From NCBI GenBank assembly GCA_012038135.1, contig JAAVJQ010000009.1, forward strand, positions 62,001 through 126,000: 64,000 bases of DNA, read 5' to 3'. Positions 18,701 through 25,939 of this stretch are shown here, one piece after another. The DNA comes from Salinimicrobium nanhaiense. Its GTDB lineage: Bacteria; Bacteroidota; Bacteroidia; Flavobacteriales; Flavobacteriaceae. The notes under the pieces are model-generated. The model made no database searches and was not told the DNA's origin. It was given only the letters and a program-made list of their open reading frames with translations. A program made the position numbers and the translations under genes. Each line of letters begins with the position of its first letter. Positions within the stretch are counted from its first letter, which is position 1.

Positions 18701-18821
18701 CGGGAATAGGCATGCCATTCTCGTCGCTCACAGTTCCGGTAACTGTTTTTTCCTGGGCATAAGATAACTGCCCTACTAACCCTGCACACAGGGTTAGTAT
18801 CAATAAAATTTTACTTTTCAT
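15741..18821 (-). CDS. SusC/RagA-family TonB-linked outer-membrane protein
   Basis: 1026 residues: signal peptide (1-22), carboxypeptidase-like regulatory domain (about 25-100, VTGTVSDENGMPIPGVNVMV), TonB-box-like DEVMVVAYG near 103-111, plug domain with the SusC signature VQIRGIGSISGSTQPLYVLD near 165-184, then a 22-strand-type beta barrel ending in an aromatic C-terminus (LGLQLQF). It imports a ligand delivered by the neighbouring SusD using TonB energy. No ECF sigma or anti-sigma gene is adjacent. Upstream (160 bases) is the HYC_CC_PP gene. Confidence 0.95.
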   Translation of the reverse strand: MKSKILLILTLCAGLVGQLSYAQEKTVTGTVSDENGMPIPGVNVMVKNTTNGTQTNFDGEYSITAQVGDVLNFSYIGKKIVNKTIGASNVINVEMVKSAESLDEVMVVAYGSANKRSFTGAAETVTNEAVTRGATASFETALQGKVSGVNISTSGQPGGQSNVQIRGIGSISGSTQPLYVLDGVVINTDSNLRAGDFMTGSTGYNPLSTINSEDIKSITVLKDAAASSLYGSRAANGVVIITTKKGKRGETEIALGVETGWSENLTEEKLINNEQFKNLWIEGQINQYIQNNENAEFKRVYADNSLYSTYQSQAVSDYQNIYGTTNANADWMDAIYQTGFMRKYNLSARGGNENTSFFVSGNYLDQSGTIIETGLKRYSARVNLENQAKDWITLGVNLSVAKSERDAANIDGTYAGGLNPLYMARVLPPAAPIYDPEGYGGFANLPNEIEKNANPIGVLKVGEYENKEFRVRGDASAEFQIIDPLSFKTTFGIDQQAIDETLYDNKEFGAGGGIWNGVLNRVKSEVFQYTISNILNYNKMYGNHGLDVLLGQESQVSEMNSINVYGYDVLDSELLSASSIGALWSHTGYAENYSLLSYFSQVAYNYNQKYYLSSSFRRDGSSRFGKDARWGTFWSVSGAWVVTEESFLDVDGLDYLKFRGSYGTNGNLPPQYYAALAFFETDGKGYGGESGLSYGQLQNPDLSWEQSKNFNLGIDLNLFSEFDLSVNYFHKKTEDLLLNVPVSSTTGFLTQLQNYGEMVNKGWEFEIGYTPYTNDNFSWRTSANLTILDNEITKLKNTIVSTYSSRYGQDPLIIKEGESIYSFYLREYAGVDPETGMAQYYVLENGERTGEITTDAQSAGFGIFGDALQDLQGGFFNEFNYKNFSLDFLFTFGMGGKVYDRTAFKRDDDGYAPQFTNTVAQLSPWNPNNTDATVPIRINGNPTFSNDVSTRHLYDSDYLKLKNVKLSYRLPAMWNTVKGGSVYVQGDNLLLLTELDGYDPEAVVDGVNFFQVPTARTLMLGLQLQF

Positions 18822-18979
18822 AAAGTGAGTTGTTTTAAAATTGGATAATCTGAAATAAAGTTGGGAAATATCAGCGCATACATTTAATGTACAGCCGAAT
18901 CTCCATAAGCATCAATGAATGATGCGCCTGTAAATCAGATGGTAAATACCTGGCAAAGGACTTGTATGTCGTAAACCAG

Positions 18980-19360
18980 TTATGGAGGTTGATAAGGAGG
19001 ATAATTGATTACCTCCGGAGATAACTCAGGTAGAAGATCAACTATAATGAAAGATAACGGAATAATAAATGTCTGCGGTATAAAGTCGAAAGAGGTAGAA
19101 GCAAAATTTAATTCATCTTGACCCTCAATTCGATCGGTTTCGTCTGAGCAACAAGCCTCTTTATCCATTTTCATATGGCCCATCATACTATCCACTCCAC
19201 AGGAGTGTGTCTCGGACTTGCATTTTTTTACAGAAGAAAAAACAGCGTGTCCTACCAAACTCTTACCGCAAAAATGCTTCTCCACAGTGAAAGACATAGT
19301 GGAAAAGAGGACCAAAATGGCCATCAGAAAAGAAAAAGTATTTAAAAAAACTTTCTTCAT
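18980..19360 (-). CDS. HYC_CC_PP-family small secreted protein
   Basis: 126 residues from the ATG at 19360 (MKKVFLNTFSFLMAILVLFS), which gives a clean signal peptide; an upstream ATG would add 22 residues and bury the signal. The three naming motifs of the family are present: His-x-Cys (EKHFCGKSL), a Cys-Cys pair (KEACCSDE) and a C-terminal Pro-Pro (NYPPYQPP). There are also a Cys/His-rich loop (KKCKSETHSCG) and MGHMKMDKE, a Met/His cluster reminiscent of copper ligands. Function unknown; family members often neighbour TonB receptor genes. First gene of the array. Confidence 0.75.
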   Translation of the reverse strand: MKKVFLNTFSFLMAILVLFSTMSFTVEKHFCGKSLVGHAVFSSVKKCKSETHSCGVDSMMGHMKMDKEACCSDETDRIEGQDELNFASTSFDFIPQTFIIPLSFIIVDLLPELSPEVINYPPYQPP

Positions 19361-19426
19361 GAATTCCAAATATAATAAAATGTTAATAGGAATTATTTTT
19401 TTAACATGAAATTCTGCTTTTTTCAA

Positions 19427-19973
19427 TTATAAAGAAAAGGAATTTAATTGTAGTCACAAGATGTTGTATTATTCTACACTCTTCTTACAGAATGACTAAA
19501 AAAAGAGAGGTCAACTTGTTCTAATATCAGTAACTTGGTTTGCTATTGCTACATTACCAACTCCTGCAAGGCTAATTTTGGGCTCTAACTTCACCATTTC
19601 TTTTGGAGGAAGGAAAGATCTTTTATGGATTCTGTTGGGGACGGTTTAATTCTCTCTTTGGAGGAGATGGCACGACAGCTCGTGCTACAGCAATGCTGAA
19701 AGCATCTCCTTTCAGGAACATAGAATTTACCACAGTAATGGCATTACCCCGACTTTTGCTATATTAAATGGCACCAAATAATACCTAATTAAAGATTTTC
19801 AGTACCTTAATAAAGCTGAAGATCATTTTTTTTTAATATTGATTTAAAATGTGATCTATTCGGTTTCCTAATCGGTTACTTATATTTCTTACCTTCCAGT
19901 AGTTTAGGGGCTTTAGAGTGATTTGACTTTTCATTCAAACGTTAAATCGGTTGCCTAAAAATCATCGATATAA
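19427..19973. other. Degenerate region, possible membrane-protein remnant
   Basis: No intact gene. Around 19515-19650 the plus strand reads VTWFAIATLPTPARLILGSN followed by a GGRKDLLWILLGTV segment and a stop, faintly like the start of a LysE-type exporter. A second block continues after the stop. The likeness is weak. The stretch is plausibly decayed DNA at the edge of the second island. Confidence 0.3.
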
Positions 19974-21202
19974 TCAAAACCCACTTTTCGGATTCGTTAT
20001 TGGCTCAATAAGGCAAAAATTAAAAATAATTGGTTACCTATTTATGCTCGGGTGACTGTTAATGGCAAAAGAGCTGAGATTAGTTTGTCTCGGTATTGCA
20101 ATTCAAAAGTCTGGGATGAACGTGCCCATAGGATCAAAGGAAGAAATCCTGAAGCCGTTACCCTTAACAACTACCTTGATGCTAAACATGCCAAGTTGCT
20201 CCAGTGTAATGAAGATCTATTGAAAGAAGATAAGATTGTTACAGCCCAGACTATAAAATCAAAGTTCTTATGCTCAGACGCTTCTTATAAATCACTTAAG
20301 GATGTAATTGAGCCTCATAAAACAACAATGGGGATGTCCTCAAATATGAAATTTTAAAAAATTTTGGGGCAACTGAAAAGTATTTGGCCGATTATCTGGT
20401 GAAGGATCACAAGACCGTGGACATTTAGCTGAAAAACATTTCTTACCAGTTTGTCACCGGCTTTGATAAATTTCTTCGGAGGCAAAAGGACAAAAGGGAA
20501 AGAAACAGCTAAGTAACAATGGAATAATGAAACATCTGGAAAGGTTTAAAGCTCACCAATCTCTCAATAAAACTAGGATGGCTTGAAAAGGATCCTTTCC
20601 GGAATTACAAAATGAAGTTTGAAAAATTTCACCGTGCTTATCTCAATCAAAGAGAACTAAATTTTATAGAGGAGACACGATTCAAACGTCATACTCTTGA
20701 GACAACAAAAGATATATTTCTTTTCGCCTGCTATACAGGTTTGTCTTATATAGACGTAAAAAATCTCACTATTGATAATTTAATCCAGGGAGTCAACGGC
20801 AAGGATTGGATATACTGCAGGAGAGACAAGAGTCAAACTCCAATGAAGATGCCTCTTTTGGAAAAGGCTCGTGAGATTCTGCAGAAGTATGAGAATCCAG
20901 TATCACAAAGTTTTCTTCCAGTCTATAGCAATCAAAAGACTAATAATTACCTGAAAGAGATTGCAGACCAGTGCAAGATTCAGAAGAATCTTAGTTTTCA
21001 TGTTGCCAGGCACACATTTGCAACAACAATTACCCAATCCAATGGTGTGCCCATAGAAACCGTTTCTAAGCTCCTGGGCCACTCAAAATTGTCAACCACT
21101 CAAATATATGCAAGGGTAGTTTACCAGAAGATAGGAGAGGACATGGATCTTTTACAACTAAAAATTAATCAAATCTTTGCGGGGAAAAAAAAGCAAGTTT
21201 GA
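19974..21202 (+). pseudogene. Broken tyrosine recombinase
   Basis: The N-terminal arm-binding domain is readable from 19974 without a start codon (NNWLPIYARVTVNGKRAEIS) to a stop at 20357. The core-binding domain (20360-20600) is cut by several stops and shifts (EKYLADYLVKDHKTVDI-stop). The catalytic domain is open from 20612 to 21202 with TGLSYIDV, the HVARHTFAT box, LGHSKLSTTQIYARV and its Tyr. The first catalytic Arg position reads Ser-Tyr, as in several Bacteroidetes recombinases. The whole resembles a ~410-residue phage-type integrase inactivated by at least a lost start and multiple stops. Confidence 0.88.
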
Positions 21203-21245
21203 AATCTTAGTCACCAAAGATCAAATAACCTTTCCCTGATTAAGA

Positions 21246-21347
21246 TTAAGAAGCATATTTCAGCACAACATAAGCGGCCAGTATCACACTGCCAATAAGA
21301 ACAAGTAGCCTCCAAACTTTGGAATTATCCTTAATCATTATCTCCAT
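21246..21347 (-). CDS. Possible 33-residue membrane peptide
   Basis: MEIMIKDNSKVWRLLVLIGS followed by VILAAYVVLKYAS: a basic start and one hydrophobic helix. Too short to support by sequence alone; listed because small membrane ORFs recur in this island. Confidence 0.25.
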   Translation of the reverse strand: MEIMIKDNSKVWRLLVLIGSVILAAYVVLKYAS

Positions 21348-21524
21348 CTTTTGAATAAATGAGAGATTGAACTCCTCTTTGGTATCCAAAGAGGAGTATT
21401 TCAACCTCAGGGGAAATTGGGGGAATGTTATTCTTGTGATTTAACATTAAAAATAAAGTTTTTACGAAAAATAAAGCGAAATATTGGGAAATATTTAACC
21501 AGATTATTTCTAGACTCCCAACCT

Positions 21525-21585
21525 GCGAACGCAGCGAAGTGAAGTGCTGCAAGCCCAAATCTACCGAACTAATACTATGTTGTGA
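21525..21585. repeat. Structured island repeat, copy 1
   Basis: GCGAACGCAGCGAAGTGAAG leads into a GCAGC...GCTGC hairpin, followed by the conserved tail AAGCCCAAATCTACCGAACT and AATACTATGTT. It shares hairpin and tail with 22239-22299 and 22702-22750. Confidence 0.65.
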
Positions 21586-21620
21586 CGCAACAAATTAACA
21601 GGAAAAACCTTCTAGCAAAA

Positions 21621-21991
21621 TCATTTATTAAGTACTGACTCTACCCACTCTTGTGCTTTTTCAATATCTAGGAATATGGCAAAAGGAACTTTTGAGAAAT
21701 TTCTTTCAAAAGTAGCCATGTTCAAAGATGATGCTTTGCGGCTAACCACTCCAAAACCTACGAGATTCCTTAGCTTTACAAGCTTATAATAAGCTACTGG
21801 ATTCACATTGAAATCATGAACCTTTTGGATAAATAAACGAACTCTTTATTACCATAAAATTCTGAACAGATTTTTATTACATCTGCCACTTCTGAATAAT
21901 CAATAACAACTCCTTCTTTGGGCTGTGAAATCACATAATTTTCGTAAAAGTGTAGTGTGGTAAAATGGAGGTCAATACTTTCTTGAGGCAT
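21621..21991 (-). pseudogene. Frameshifted STAS/SpoIIAA-like protein gene
   Basis: Two overlapping frames. The first (from 21991) reads MPQESIDLHFTTLHFYENYV and reaches YLSKRF, then misreads MISM-stop. Restoring one base gives KRFHDFNVNPVAYYKL and joins the second frame (GFGVVSRKASSLNMATFERN ... AQEWVESVLNK). The joined ~123-residue protein has the pattern of small STAS-like proteins common in Flavobacteria. A single base lost near 21817 explains the break, which could be a real mutation or a sequencing error. Confidence 0.65.
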
Positions 21992-22238
21992 AATTTGGGA
22001 CTTTTTTCAAATGGAGGTGAAACCTTTCTCAATCTCTCCACCTATTTTCTTCTATGTTAGGTTAGAAAAGAAGATACTAAATAAAAAATGCTCTTAAAAT
22101 TCTTTATTCAATGAATTTGAGAAAGAGCCAATATCAAAGTCTGCTGATGATAGATCAGGACATATCCTCAGTCTAGTTAAATCACAACAATGGCATGAAT
22201 CAACAATTACTATTAGATGTTGGGCACCTAAAATAAAA

Positions 22239-22299
22239 GCGAACGAAGCGCAGCAAACTGCTGCAAGCCCAAATCCCCCGAACTAATACAATGTTTTGA
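22239..22299. repeat. Structured island repeat, copy 2
   Basis: GCGAACGAAGCGCAGCAAAC then TGCTGCAAGCCCAAATCCCC and CGAACTAATACAATGTTTTG. The hairpin is CAGCA-aac-TGCTG; its loop differs from copy 1 while the stem and tail are kept. Confidence 0.65.
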
Positions 22300-22450
22300 G
22301 GCCACATTACCTAAATGACTTATCAACCGCATCCCTTTTCTTATTAAGAAATTTAATGGTAAATTGTAAGTTCCTAGAAGAAGAACGACTATGAATTAAT
22401 AAACTATAGGCACTGCAGGGGTTCTCCTCTGTTTTTCCAGTTTAAGGTGT

Positions 22451-22597
22451 ATGGTTATGATCGAAGGCTGGGCGAACTTCCTTTCTTCTGAAAAAAGGAT
22501 GAAAGTCAATTTCTTAAAAAATTGCAGAAGGATCTTTATAGCTGTATTAGTCCTTGGTATGATTTCTTTTCTATTATACGCTATTTTCCTTTACTGA
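22451..22597 (+). CDS. Possible 48-residue membrane protein
   Basis: An ATG-started frame with a charged N-terminus (MVMIEGWANFLSSEKRMKVN) and one C-terminal membrane helix (IAVLVLGMISFLLYAIFLY). It lies between two copies of the island repeat. No family recognised. Confidence 0.35.
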   Translation: MVMIEGWANFLSSEKRMKVNFLKNCRRIFIAVLVLGMISFLLYAIFLY

Positions 22598-22701
22598 TCT
22601 TAAACCAGAAAAATCCCTACCTATAGTTTTTACATTTTCTAGGATGCCTTGTATTACTATAGGAGAAGGCATTTCTAATAATTCCTCGCGCCCGGAATGA
22701 A

Positions 22702-22750
22702 AACACAGCAAGTGCTGCAAGTCCAAATCTATCAAACTAATAAATCTGTG
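22702..22750. repeat. Structured island repeat, copy 3
   Basis: AAAACACAGCAAGTGCTGCA then AGTCCAAATCTATCAAACTA and ATAAATCTGTG. Hairpin AGCA-ag-TGCT. The most diverged copy, lacking the GCGAACG start. Confidence 0.55.
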
Positions 22751-22852
22751 ATGAAAGCAGGTTTATTCAAAATAGCAACGCTAGCCGCAAAAGATCCGCT
22801 AATGACGAGGGTTACCAGAGCATTTGCCGCAAAATTAATAATGATCTTTTAA
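22751..22852 (+). CDS. Possible 33-residue peptide
   Basis: MKAGLFKIATLAAKDPLMTR followed by VTRAFAAKLIMIF: short, basic and amphipathic. It begins directly at the end of repeat copy 3. Unsupported beyond its open frame. Confidence 0.2.
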   Translation: MKAGLFKIATLAAKDPLMTRVTRAFAAKLIMIF

Positions 22853-22877
22853 ACTAGAGACGGAAATGCTTGTAAAC

Positions 22878-22940
22878 AAAGGGGGAAAAACCTATGACAT
22901 CGCGCAGCGTGTGATCCTCTTGCTTTCTTCTCCCCTTTAT
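22878..22940. repeat. Diverged copy C of the mob-region hairpin
   Basis: Arms AAAGGGG / CCCCTTT enclose ACATCGCGCAGCGTGTGATC and CTCTTGCTTTCTTCTC, closely matching copy A (ACATCGCATTGCGTGTTACC, CTCTTGCTACTCC). No mob gene is next to it here. Confidence 0.6.
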
Positions 22941-23090
22941 TTTTTCTTAATGGATTTTTACAAATCTTCACTAGAAATTATGGCCGTCCATCTGCAGCTT
23001 TTTAATAAAAACGATTTGTTTTTTATACTAATCGATGAAAAACCTAATTATCAGGTGAAATTAGTATGTTTGTCTTTTTAACAAAATATT

Positions 23091-23837
23091 ATGAAGCCTT
23101 CGAAAATCATTTCCTTATCCATTGTTGTTGCCCTGGTGGTGGTGAATGTTGTATTAATCTGGGCATTAAACGAGGAAAATAGTAGGTGGGGTAGAATTCT
23201 TTGTTCTGGAATTTACTGTCTATATTTTCTGGTCACTGATTCCTCTAAAAAAGTTTTTTTATTAGGTGCTTTTCTGCTTTTTCTTATCGCAGACATATTT
23301 ATTCTAGATTTTGAATCAACTATTGCACAGCAGGCTTTTTTTGCTCTACATTCTTCAGCCTATCTTTTACTTTTGTTCGAAATAAAAGAGAATTTAGAAA
23401 AGTTCCACATGAGTTCTTTTCAGAAACTATATTTTTCAATAGTATTTGCTGTAAATGGAATTTTTGTTTTTGTTATTGGAAATACTTTGACAGCCGGTAA
23501 TAATGATATTGCTCTAACCTTATTATTTTATTTACATGGTTTTTCTTCTCTTCTTTTAATAGCAGGTGCTATTCTTGTTTATGATCGGTACAGCAACGAA
23601 ATATCAGCTTCTTTTTTAGTAGGGGTTTTGGCTTTGGCACTTTCGAATCTTACAGGTTTTGCATCTATTTATTTGGATCATACCACTTTCCTCTATCTCA
23701 GCAGAATATTCTACATACTGGCGCTATTTTGCTTGGTTTACTTTTCTGAAATTTCTAATGGAGCTCAATCTAGGGATCTAAATGAATTAGAAGCTAAGGA
23801 AGAAAATACCAAGGGTACGAGCTATCATGAATATTAA
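23091..23837 (+). CDS. Multi-pass membrane protein, possibly YhhN-like
   Basis: 248 residues with about seven to eight hydrophobic helices and a charged C-terminal tail. The helix pattern with FLLFLIADIFILDFES and AFFALHSSAYLLLLFEIK recalls YhhN/lysoplasmalogenase-type proteins (helix with D near the end, then aromatic-rich helix), but I cannot assign the family firmly. A monocistronic gene within the island, intact. Confidence 0.5.
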   Translation: MKPSKIISLSIVVALVVVNVVLIWALNEENSRWGRILCSGIYCLYFLVTDSSKKVFLLGAFLLFLIADIFILDFESTIAQQAFFALHSSAYLLLLFEIKENLEKFHMSSFQKLYFSIVFAVNGIFVFVIGNTLTAGNNDIALTLLFYLHGFSSLLLIAGAILVYDRYSNEISASFLVGVLALALSNLTGFASIYLDHTTFLYLSRIFYILALFCLVYFSEISNGAQSRDLNELEAKEENTKGTSYHEY

Positions 23838-24094
23838 AAAGCAATTTATCTTAAGTTTAAAGAATAAGTGGCTAAAACTAACACATCATAGATCTTGAAG
23901 AATCACCTATGCCTATCCATTATTAAATCCACTTTATTTGTCTTGAATTGACAAAATTTACGACTAAATAAAACCACTCTAAAACGGGAGAGGCAATTTA
24001 ACCCTGCCGCACTCATGATTTTCCATAAAAGCAAGAATTTCACCTTCTCATATTAGTTACTAAGTATATTCTTCACAAGAAAATCTTCACCTAT

Positions 24095-25426
24095 TCAAAA
24101 ATTTATTACACTATCCAAAGCTTCATCAGCATCTCGATGAATGAAATTGGCTTGATAATTCAGAGTAGTCTTTAGATTACTATGTCGATAGAGCTTTTGC
24201 AGCATCAAAGGATGAATTTTATCACCTGCAATATTCCCAAAGCTGTGTCTTGCAATGTGATTGGATAAATTTTTATCTATACCACATTCCTCTGCAATTC
24301 GTTTTAGATATTTATTGAGAAGTTTGGTAGCATTTTTTGTTTTTATATAGATTTCTTCAGCATCTTTAGGATGGACATTTTTAAGAAAAGGAAATACATA
24401 TCCATTATAAAGTATCTTGTCCTTTCTGTAATAGCTTAATATTTTTTCGGCTTTATCAGGAATTTTTAAGCTCAACGCCTTTTCATTCTTATTCATTACA
24501 TAATAAAGACGATTATCTTTAAAATCAGACCATTTCAGTTTAACCACATCAGAAATACGTATGCCTGCAAAATAGAAAGCAAACAACCATACATTATGAG
24601 TATGCCAAATTGAAGCACCTTCTTCAAATTTTAGAGCTTCTATTTTTTCAACCTCCTCTATAGTCAGACCGATTTTATTACCAGAACCAATACGAATTTT
24701 CTCTTTTTCCCCTGCAAAAGGATAATATTTTTGATCAATAATACCTTCTTTTATTGCTAGGTTAAAAAGTGTTCTAATAAAAATAAGCTGATTAGTAACA
24801 GTTCTGGTTGTTTGGTTTAAATAAGAAAGACAAAAAGTTTTATATTTATTTATAAATGCCTCATCAATTTCCTGAAATCGTAAAGCTGTACTTTTTTGGA
24901 AATAGTTCACTCCATCCATCCACATATATTCGGCTCTTTTTGCCCTACTTATACGCTCTCTACGCCGTTCTTTGATCTCTTTAATAACTGTAGATTTGTT
25001 TTTAGATGTTTTTAGATTTAAAAATTCTTCTAAATTATAGAGGATTGACAATTCGGATTTGGCTACAGAGAATGTCCCCCGTTCATATTTGTCCTTTATA
25101 CGTTCAGCTGCTAATGCAAAAAAAGATTTTAAGCCTCCAGGACCTTTTAATTTTTGTTTGATTTGTTTGGGAGTAATACGATCTTTCGACTCAAAATAAA
25201 TATCATTGACCTCGGTCAACCTTTTCATCAAAAAATTGTTCAATTTTCTATAATTGGGATGAGTTCTCTTAACTTTTCCAGCAGTTTTATCCCAGTCCTT
25301 TTCAAAAACATATTGTCCAAGCCAATGATAATTTGTTTTATAATTTTCACTAATCCTCAATGCAAGGGGAATTGTGCCATCCTTTCTTATCATGTTCCTC
25401 CGTAAAACAATCTTTACATTAGCCAT
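24095..25426 (-). CDS. Tyrosine-type integrase
   Basis: 443 residues: N-terminal arm-binding domain (1-90, NVKIVLRRNMIRKDGTIPLA), SAM-like core-binding domain (about 105-240), catalytic domain (about 255-440). Catalytic residues seen: Arg in FYFAGIRISDVVKL, the HIARHSFGN box, His in LYRHSNLKTTL and the Tyr of NYQANF. It lies 200 bases from a tRNA 3' fragment, with tandem repeats in between, the layout of an integrase at the end of an island that uses a tRNA 3' end as target. It appears intact, unlike the recombinase at 20-21 kb. Confidence 0.93.
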   Translation of the reverse strand: MANVKIVLRRNMIRKDGTIPLALRISENYKTNYHWLGQYVFEKDWDKTAGKVKRTHPNYRKLNNFLMKRLTEVNDIYFESKDRITPKQIKQKLKGPGGLKSFFALAAERIKDKYERGTFSVAKSELSILYNLEEFLNLKTSKNKSTVIKEIKERRRERISRAKRAEYMWMDGVNYFQKSTALRFQEIDEAFINKYKTFCLSYLNQTTRTVTNQLIFIRTLFNLAIKEGIIDQKYYPFAGEKEKIRIGSGNKIGLTIEEVEKIEALKFEEGASIWHTHNVWLFAFYFAGIRISDVVKLKWSDFKDNRLYYVMNKNEKALSLKIPDKAEKILSYYRKDKILYNGYVFPFLKNVHPKDAEEIYIKTKNATKLLNKYLKRIAEECGIDKNLSNHIARHSFGNIAGDKIHPLMLQKLYRHSNLKTTLNYQANFIHRDADEALDSVINF

Positions 25427-25475
25427 AATGATCTGATTTAAAACTTAGTAAAGATAGTGAAATGTTTAGGCAGTT

Positions 25476-25529
25476 AGTACAGAATAAGTACAGAATAAGT
25501 ACAGAATAGTACAGAATAAGTACAGAATA
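25476..25529. repeat. Five tandem 11-bp repeats upstream of the integrase
   Basis: AGTACAGAATA repeats head-to-tail, five copies, the third being 10 bp. The position between the integrase start and the tRNA fragment fits arm-type integrase binding sites (inference). Confidence 0.8.
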
Positions 25530-25633
25530 ATTTGATTTTAATACCTTCTAATTAAGATCAGGTATTATATAAAGCACTGTAAATCAAATAATTTGCGTGG
25601 TTTTAGTTGAAATTGCATAGATAAAACATCAAG

Positions 25634-25677
25634 TTCATAACCCGGAGGTCAGGAGTTCAAATCTCCTTCTCGCTACT
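25634..25677 (+). other. Attachment-site candidate: 3' fragment of a CAT-anticodon tRNA
   Basis: 44 bases that read as a tRNA from the anticodon loop (TTCATAA) through the 3' anticodon stem (CCCGG), variable loop (AGGTC), T arm (AGGAG-TTCAAAT-CTCCT) and acceptor strand (TCTCGCT) to the end, followed by a terminator. The 5' half is absent: the bases before the loop do not pair with CCCGG and no D arm is present. Such a fragment is what tRNA-targeting integrases leave at one island end. An intact tRNA-Met-type gene should exist at the other end. Confidence 0.75.
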
Positions 25678-25682
25678 CAAAA

Positions 25683-25707
25683 GGCCCCTTTTTTAAGGGG
25701 CTTTTTT
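25683..25707 (+). terminator. tRNA-type terminator
   Basis: GCCCCTT / AAGGGGC stem followed by TTTTTT, just after the tRNA fragment, probably the original terminator of the tRNA locus. Confidence 0.75.
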
Positions 25708-25767
25708 ATGAGCCAAATGGAAATATTGAAAAGATGTTCTGAAAAAGATGAAAAAGGTCACGTGTTC

Positions 25768-25796
25768 TCCCGAAGCGTCGGGATCGTTCTCGCTAC
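25768..25796 (+). other. Second, decayed tRNA-end-like sequence
   Basis: A palindrome TCCCGAAGCGTCGGGA followed by TTCTCGCTAC, the same 10 bases that end the tRNA fragment at 25667-25676. It is again followed by a GC stem plus T run. Possibly a degenerate second att copy or tandem tRNA relic. Confidence 0.35.
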
Positions 25797-25805
25797 AAAA
25801 ACACG

Positions 25806-25829
25806 ACCCCTTGAAAAAGGGGTTTTTTT
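25806..25829 (+). terminator. Second terminator
   Basis: ACCCCTT / AAGGGGT stem with a TTTTTTT tail. Confidence 0.65.
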
Positions 25830-25939
25830 ATGCCTACATTTTACAGCTGCCGGCTTTACCTTTTTGCATCGCCTCGTAAAAGTGGATCTTCCTCCCTTTT
25901 TACACCTTCCTGAAAAACCTTATTTTTAAAGAAAATTCT

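Noticed and set aside
21331-21558. 75-codon minus-strand frame
   Set aside because: It overlaps repeat copy 1 and has no protein-like features.
21525-22750. Calling the three structured repeats integron attC sites
   Set aside because: Core ends match the RYYYAAC/GTTRRRY consensus only imperfectly, the long stem expected of attC is not convincing, and no integron integrase is visible.
22866-23081. 71-codon frame before the membrane protein at 23091
   Set aside because: Its first half is simply the translation of hairpin copy C; the rest is AT-rich noise.
25476-25529. CRISPR-like array at the tandem repeats
   Set aside because: Units of 11 bp abut directly without spacers, and no cas genes are present.
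25708-25929. 73-codon frame between the tRNA fragment and the DUF488 gene
   Set aside because: It spans the second tRNA-like relic and a terminator hairpin, so it is not coding.
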